From Dermacentor variabilis (Eukaryota; Arthropoda; Arachnida; Ixodida; Ixodidae), in the NCBI RefSeq assembly GCF_050947875.1, contig NW_027460339.1:37994-101993 (forward strand): 64,000 nt of DNA, given 5' to 3'. Below the pieces are notes generated by a model, which saw nothing but the letters and a program-made list of their open reading frames with translations, was not told where the DNA came from and searched no databases. Below, piece after piece: positions 58,430-64,000 of this stretch (positions are counted from its first letter, which is position 1; every line of letters starts with the position of its first letter). Position numbers and translations under genes: made by a program.

Positions 58430-60170
58430 GTAGAAATCCACGTGCGCGTTCTGCCAAAAGCACCATTTGCATGCATATCTTGTGGTTTTGCAGAAAACAA
58501 CGTCCGCGTCAACCAAAAGATGCATGAGCATGCTTAAGAAGTGGTTTGGCACAAATCTATTTGTAGGTGCTAAAAAGAGCAGCATGGGCGAGCTTAGCAC
58601 GTCGTTTGGTAGAAATCCACGTGCGCGTTCTGCCAAAAGCACCATTTGCATGCATATCTTGTGGTTTTGCGGGAAACAACGTCCGCGTCTACCGAAAGAT
58701 GCATGGGCATGCTTATCAAGTGGTTTGGCACAAATCCGTGCGCGGGTACTAAAAAAGCAGCATTGGCGTGCTTAGCACGTCGTTTGTAGGAAATCCACGT
58801 GCGCGTTCTGCCAAAAGCACCATTTGCATGCATACCTTGTGGTTTTGCTGAAAACAACGTCCGCGTCTACCATAAGATGCAGGTGCATGCTTAACAAGTG
58901 GTTTGGCACAAATCTATGCGCGGGTGCTAAATAGAGCAGCATGGGCGTGCATAGCATGTCGTTTGGTAGAAATCCACATGGGCGTTCTGCCAAAAGTACC
59001 ATTTGTATGCATATCTTGTGGTTTTGCAGAAAACAACGTCCGCGTCTACCAAAAGATGCATGTTCATGCTTAACAAGTGGTTTGGCACAAATCCATGGGC
59101 GGGTGCTAAAAAGAGCTGCATGGGCGTGCTTAGCACGTCGTTTGATAGAAATCCACGTGCGCGTTCTGCCAAAAGCACCATTTGTATGCATATCTTGTGG
59201 TTTTGCAGAAAACAACGTCCGCGTCTACCAAAAGATGCATGTTCATGCTTAACAAGTGGTTTGGCACAAATCCATGCGCGGGTGCTAAAAAGAGCTGCAT
59301 GGGCGTGCTTAGCACGTCGTTTGGTAGAAATCCACGTGCGCGTTCTGCCAAAAGCACCATTTGCATGCATATCTTGTCGTTTTGTAGAAAACAACGTCCG
59401 CGTCTACCAAAAGATGCATGTGCATGCTTAACTAGTGGTTTGGCACAAATCTATGCGCGGGTGCTAAAAAGAGCAGCGTGGGCGTGCTTAGCACGTCGTT
59501 TGGTAGAAATCCACGTGCGCGTTCTGCCAAAAGCACCATTTGCATGCATATCTTGTGGTTTTGCAGAAAACATGTCCGCGTCTACCAAAAGATGCATGAG
59601 CATGCTTGACAAGTGGTTTTGCACAAATCCATGCGCGGGTGCTAAAAAGAGCAGCATGGGCGTGCTTAGCACGTCGTTTGGTAGAAATCCATGTGCGCGT
59701 TCTGCAAAAAGCACCATTTGCATGCATATCTTGTGGTTTTGCAGGAAACAACGTCCGCGTCTACCAAAAGATGCATGTGCATGCTTAACAAGTGGTTTGG
59801 CACAAATCCATTTGTAGGTGCTAAAAAGAGCAGCATGGGCGAGCTTAGCACGTCGTTTGGTAGAAATCCACGTGCGCGTTCTGCCAAAACAACATTTGCA
59901 TGCATATCTTGTGGTTTTGCGGAAAACAACGTCCGCGTCTACCGAAAGATGCATGGGCATGCTTATCAAGTGGTTTGGCACAAATCAGTGCGCGGGTGCT
60001 AAAAAAGCAGCATTGGCGTGCTTAGCAGGTCGTTTGTAGGAAATCCACGTGCGCGTTCTGCCAAAAGCACCATTTGCATGCATATCTTGTGGTTTTGCAG
60101 AAAACAACGTCCGCGTCTACCAAAAGATGCATGTGCATGCTTAACAAGTGGTTTGGCAGAAATCTATGCG
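58430..60170. repeat. 17-monomer-spaced B segment, copy 1
   Basis: Repeated at 61,470-63,210 with offset 3,040 bp, which is 17 x 179 minus 3. The difference is accounted for by four 1-bp deletions and the 1-bp insertion at 60,220-60,223 between the copies. It includes core copy 4. Confidence 0.82.
58926..60032. repeat. B HOR core, copy 4
   Basis: Complete core, lacking the AAAATATGC and GCGTTGTGC changes of copies 2 and 3 and so closer to copy 1. A private change is AGCAGCGTGGG near 59,475. It is preceded by CATAAGATGCAGGTG, also seen before the truncated core at 54,638. Confidence 0.87.
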
Positions 60171-60219
60171 CGGGTGATAAAAAGAGCAGCATGCGCGTGC
60201 TTAGCATGTTATTTGGTAG

Positions 60220-60223
60220 AAAA
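60220..60223. other. 1-bp insertion at a HOR junction
   Basis: GGTAGAAAATCC replaces GGTAGAAATCC. To its left lie monomers typical of the end of the core; to its right lies a monomer with CCAAAATGTGCATGTCC and GGCATAAATC, the type seen at 53,155-53,190. The insertion therefore sits at or near a junction between HOR types. Confidence 0.7.
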
Positions 60224-61064
60224 TCCACGTGCGCGTTCTGCCAAAAGCACCATTTGCATGCATATCTTGTGGTTTTGCAGAAAACAACGTCCGCGTCTAC
60301 CAAAATGTGCATGTCCATGCTTAACAAGTGGTTTGGCATAAATCTATGCGCGGGTGCTAAAAAGAGCAGCACGGGCGTGCTTAGCACGTCGTTTGGTAGA
60401 AATCCACGTGCGCGTTCTGCCAAAAGCACCATTTGCATGCATATCTTGTGGTTTTGCAGAAAACAACGTCCGCGTCTACCAAAAGATGCAGGTGCATGCT
60501 TAACAAGTGGTTTGGCACAAATCCAGGCGCGGGTGCTGAAAAGAGCTGCATGGGCGTGCTTAGCACGTCGTATGGTAGAAATCCACGTGCGCGTTCTGCC
60601 AAAAGCACCATTTGCATGCATATCTTGTCGTTTTGCAGAAAACAACGTCCGCGTCTACCAAAAGATGCATGTGCATGCTTAACAAGTGGTTTGGCACAAA
60701 TCCATGCGCGGGTGCTAAAAAGAGCAGCATGCGCCTGCTTAGCACGTCGTTTGGTAGAAATCCACGTGCGCGTTCTGCCAAAAGCACCATTTGCATGCAT
60801 ATCTTGTCGTTTTGCAGAAAACAACGTCCGCGTCTACCAAAAGATGCATGTGCACGCTTAACAAGTGGTTTGGCACAAATCCATGCGCGGGTGATAAAAA
60901 GAGCAGCATGCGCGTGCTTAGCACGTCGTTTGGTAGAAATCCACGTGCGCGTTCTGCCAAAAGCACCATTTGCATGCATATCTTGTGGTTTTGTAGAAAA
61001 CAACGTCCGCGTCAACCAAAAGATGCATGAGCATGCTTAAGAAGTGGTTTGGCACAAATCTATG

Positions 61065-61460
61065 TGCGGGTGCAAAAAAGAGTAGCATCGGCATGTTTTT
61101 CACGTCGTTTGGTAGAAATCCACGTGCGCGTTCTGCCAAAAGCACCATTTGCATGCATATCGTGTGGTTTTGCAGAAAACTGCGTCCGCGTCTACCGAAA
61201 GATGCATGTGCATGCTTAAAACGCGTTTTGGCACAAATCCATGTGCGGGTGCTAAAAAGAGCAGCATCGGCATGCTTTTCACGTCGTTTGGTAGAAATCC
61301 ACGTGCGCGTTCTGCCAAAAGCACCATTTGCATGCATATCGTGTGGTTTTGCAGAAAACTGCGTCCGCGTCTACCAAAAGATGCATGTGCATGCTTAAAA
61401 CGCGTTTTGGCACAAATCCATGTGCGGGTGCTAAAAAGAGCAGCATCGGCATGCTTTTCA
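61065..61460. repeat. A-type island 4 in the B domain
   Basis: About 2.2 monomers. It begins TATGTGCGGGTGCAAAAAAG, AAGAGTAGCATCGGCATG and TTTTTCACG as in the 46.77-kb mosaic, followed by two A monomers that keep B states at CACGTG and CATGTGCATG. It returns to B at ATATCTTGTGG (61,519). The mixed states suggest repeated conversion between A and B. Confidence 0.83.
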
Positions 61461-61469
61461 CGTTGTTTG

Positions 61470-63210
61470 GTAGAAATCCACGTGCGCGTTCTGCCAAAAG
61501 CACCATTTGCATGCATATCTTGTGGTTTTGCAGAAAACAACGTCCGCGTCAACCAAAAGATGCATGAGCATGCTTAAGAAGTGGTTTGGCACAAATCTAT
61601 TTGTAGGTGCTAAAAAGAGCAGCATGGGCGAGGTTAGCACGTCGTTTGGTAGAAATCCACGTGCGCGTTCTGCCAAAAGCACCATTTGCATGCATATCTT
61701 GTGGTTTTGCGGGAAACAACGTCCGCGTCTACCGAAAGATGCATGGGCATGCTTATCAAGTGGTTTGGCACAAATCCGTGCGCGGGTACTAAAAAAGCAG
61801 CATTGGCGTGCTTAGCACGTCGTTTGTAGGAAATCCACGTGCGCGTTCTGCCAAAAGCACCATTTGGATGCATACCTTGTGGTTTTGCTGAAAACAACGT
61901 CCGCGTCTACCAAAAGATGCATGTGCATGCTTAACAAGTGGTTTGGCACAAATCTATGCGCGGGTGCTAAATAGAGCAGCATGGGCGTGCATAGCATGTC
62001 GTTTGGTAGAAATCCACATGGGCGTTCTGCCAAAAGTACCATTTGTATGCATATCTTGTGGTTTTGCAGAAAACAACGTCCGCGTCTACCAAAAGATGCA
62101 TGTTCATGCTTAACAAGTGGTTTGGCACAAATCCATGGGCGGGTGCTAAAAAGAGCTGCATGGGCGTGCTTAGCACGTCGTTTGATAGAAATCCACGTGC
62201 GCGTTCTGCCAAAAGCACCATTTGTATGCATATCTTGTGGTTTTGCAGAAAACAACGTCCGCGTCTACCAAAAGATGCATGTTCATGCTTAACAAGTGGT
62301 TTGTCACAAATCCATGCGCGGGTGCTAAAAAGAGCTGCATGGGCGTGCTTAGCACGTCGTTTGGTAGAAATCCACGTGCGCGTTCTGCCAAAAGCACCAT
62401 TTGCATGCATATCTTGTCGTTTTGTAGAAAACAACGTCCGCGTCTACCAAAAGATGCATGTCCATGCTTAACTAGTGGTTTGGCACAAATCTATGCGCGG
62501 GTGCTAAAAAGAGCAGCATGGGCGTGCTTAGCACGTCGTTTGGTAGAAATCCACGTGCGCGTTCTGCCAAAAGCACCATTTGCATGCATATCTTGTGGTT
62601 TTGCAGAAAACATGTCCGCGTCTACCAAAAGATGCATGAGCATGCTTGACAAGTGGTTTTGCACAAATCCATGCGCGGGTGCTAAAAAGAGCAGCATGGG
62701 CGTGCTTAGCACGTCGTTTGGTAGAAATCCATGTGCGCGTTCTGCAAAAAGCACCATTTGCATGCATATCTTGTGGTTTTGCAGGAAACAACGTCCGCGT
62801 GTACCAAAAGATGCATGTGCATGCTTAACAAGTGGTTTGGCACAAATCCATTTGTAGGTGCTAAAAAGAGCAGCATGGGCGAGCTTAGCACGTCGTTTGG
62901 TAGAAATCCACGTGCGCGTTCTGCCAAAACAACATTTGCATGCATATCTTGTGGTTTTGCGGAAAACAACGTCCGCGTCTACCGAAAGATGCATGGGCAT
63001 GCTTATCAAGTGGTTTGGCACAAATCAGTGCGCGGGTGCTAAAAAAGCAGCATTGGCGTGCTTAGCAGGTCGTTTGTAGGAAATCCACGTGCGCGTTCTG
63101 CCAAAAGCACCATTTGCATGCATATCTTGTGGTTTTGCAGAAAACAACGTCCGCGTCTACCAAAAGATGAATGTGCATGCTTAACAAGTGGTTTGGCACA
63201 AATCTATGCG
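61470..63210. repeat. 17-monomer-spaced B segment, copy 2
   Basis: Includes core copy 5. The match ends where GATGAATG (63,170) and GGTGCTAAAAAG replace GATGCATG and GGTGATAAAAAG of copy 1. Confidence 0.8.
61966..63072. repeat. B HOR core, copy 5
   Basis: Copy 4 at +3,040 bp (17 monomers minus 3). Private changes include GTTTGTCAC near 62,302, TGTCCATGC near 62,459 and GCGTGTACC near 62,798. Confidence 0.87.
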
Positions 63211-64000
63211 CGGGTGCTAAAAAGAGCAGCATGGGCGTGCTTAGCATGTCGTTTGGTAGAAATCCACATGCGCGTTCTGCCAAAAGCACCATTTGCATGC
63301 ACATCTTGTGGTTTTGCAGAAAACAACGTCCGCGTCTTTACCAAAAGATGCATGTGCATGCTTAACAAGTGGTTTGGCACAAATCCTTGCGCGGGTGCTA
63401 AAAAGAGCTGCATGGGCGTGCTTAGCACGTCGTTTGGTAGAAATCCACGTGCGCGTTCTGCCAAAAGCACCATTTGCATGCATATCTTGTCGTTTTGCAG
63501 AAAACAACGTCCGCGTCTACCAAAAGATGCATGTGCATGCTTAACAAGTGGTTTGGCACAAATCCATGCGCGGGTGATAAAAAGAGCAGCATGCGCGTGC
63601 TTAGCACGTTATTTGGTAGAAATCCACGTGCGCGTTCTGCCAAAAGCACCATTTGCATGCATATCTTGTGGTTTTGCAGAAAACAACGTCCGCGTCAAGC
63701 AAAAGATGCATGAGCATGCTTAAGAAGTGGTTTGGCACAAATCTATTTGTAGGTGCTAAAAAGAGCAGCATGGGCGAGCTTAGCCCGTCGTTTGGTAGAA
63801 ATCCACGTGCGCGTTCTGCCAAAAGCACCATTTGCATGCATATCTTGTGGTTTTGCAGGAAACAACGTCCGCGTCTACCAAAAGATGCATGTGCATGCTT
63901 AACAAGTGGTTTGGCACAAATCCATTTGTAGGTGCTAAAAAGAGCAGCATGGGCGAGCTTAGCACGTCGTTTGGTAGAAATCCACGTGCGCGTTCTGCCA
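63211..64000. repeat. Right-edge B monomers
   Basis: About 4.4 monomers resembling those at 49.8-50.04 kb and 52.46-52.9 kb: GGTGATAAAAAG, CACGTTATTTGG, GTCAAGCAAAAG, TTAAGAAGTGG, ATTTGTAGGTGC and TTAGCCCGTCG. The window ends mid-monomer at TTCTGCCA, so the B domain continues beyond it. Confidence 0.8.
63336..63341. other. 2-bp insertion
   Basis: GCGTCTTTACC replaces GCGTCTACC, the only 2-bp length change noticed in the window. It follows GCATGCACATCTTGTGG, a private combination of A-like and B-like states. Confidence 0.75.

Larger units (their letters stand above)
54911..59198. repeat. 4.29-kb tandem duplication, copy 2
   Basis: Second copy of the unit. Identity continues past the formal end to about 59,241, where ATGTTCATGC replaces ATGTGCATGC. 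Differences include GTCCGCATCAAGC near 56,895. The near-identity implies a recent event. Confidence 0.9.
1..64000. repeat. 179-bp tandem satellite array filling the window
   Basis: The same 179-bp sequence repeats head to tail from the first base to the last, about 357 copies, with no inversion, gap or unrelated insertion found on reading through. Consensus GC is about 49%. Copies within a family look about 97-99% alike by eye; the two families, A (left) and B (right), differ by about 8%. Indels are rare and only 1-2 bp. This length, homogeneity and multi-level periodicity are typical of centromeric or pericentromeric satellite DNA in eukaryotes. The family is not one I recognise, so species and chromosomal location are unknown. 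No coding gene, RNA gene, mobile element or promoter is supported anywhere in the array. Confidence 0.97.
47756..64000. repeat. Satellite family B domain
   Basis: About 91 monomers of family B. Diagnostic states are CATGTGCATGC, TTAACAAGTGG, CATGGGCGTGCTTAGCACG, CCACGTGCGCG, ATATCTTGTGG and AAAACAACGTCC. The monomer length is still 179 bp, but several monomer types carry fixed 1-bp deletions, so block distances fall 3-7 bp short of multiples of 179. B monomers are visibly more diverse than A monomers and fall into recurring subtypes ordered into higher-order repeats. Four islands of A-type sequence (near 50.1, 53.7, 58.0 and 61.1 kb) interrupt it. The domain runs off the right edge of the window. 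Confidence 0.93.

Noticed and set aside
1..64000. CRISPR array
   Set aside because: Repeats are contiguous 179-bp units with no unique spacers; variation is by point substitution, not by spacer replacement.
1..64000. Telomeric or subtelomeric repeat (TTAGGG-like) or rDNA spacer
   Set aside because: No telomere hexamer or heptamer runs and no rRNA sequence were seen; the monomer is complex and uniform throughout.

Overview
The whole window is one uninterrupted tandem satellite array, about 357 head-to-tail copies of a 179-bp monomer, all in the same orientation. I find no protein-coding gene, tRNA, rRNA, transposon, CRISPR array or unique-sequence gap. Reading frames of 60-220 codons occur on both strands only because the monomer has few stops and 179 is not a multiple of three. 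This scale of homogenised satellite with higher-order repeats (HORs, multi-monomer units repeated as blocks) points to a eukaryotic chromosome, most likely centromeric or pericentromeric heterochromatin. The species cannot be named from this sequence. CpG is not depleted (15 per consensus A monomer against about 11 expected from composition), which argues against long-term germline CpG methylation decay or indicates very recent homogenisation.

Layout. (1) Positions 1 to about 47,755 hold monomer family A. It is organised in local, overlapping HORs: a 5-mer (895 bp) at 1.8-3.6 kb, a 7-mer (1,253 bp) at 4.8-7.3 kb, a 14-mer (2,506 bp) at 11.4-16.4 kb, a trimer register (537 bp) at 16-18 kb, 23-mer and 19-mer units at 20.9-28.4 kb with further rearranged copies to 35 kb, units of about 3.4-3.9 kb at 35-42 kb, and a 15-mer spacing (2,685 bp) at 42.8-46.4 kb. 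A segment of about 1.3 kb near the left edge recurs 8,771 bp (49 monomers) away. (2) Between 46.6 and 47.8 kb lies a mosaic transition where B-type and A-type patches alternate within single monomers. (3) From about 47,756 to 64,000 the array is family B, which differs from A at about 14 of 179 diagnostic positions (about 8%). It is organised as HORs of roughly 2.7-4.3 kb around a conserved core of about 1.1 kb found five times, with four short islands of A sequence embedded.

Each 179-bp monomer is itself an ancient trimer of a unit of about 60 bp (61+60+58 bp). Family A carries several perfect palindromes that family B has lost. A subset of mostly B monomers carries a motif matching 8 of the 9 essential positions of the CENP-B box. 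These two observations, the A/B junction and the nested HOR history are the most interesting content. Functional centromere identity is inference and would need CENH3/CENP-A mapping.
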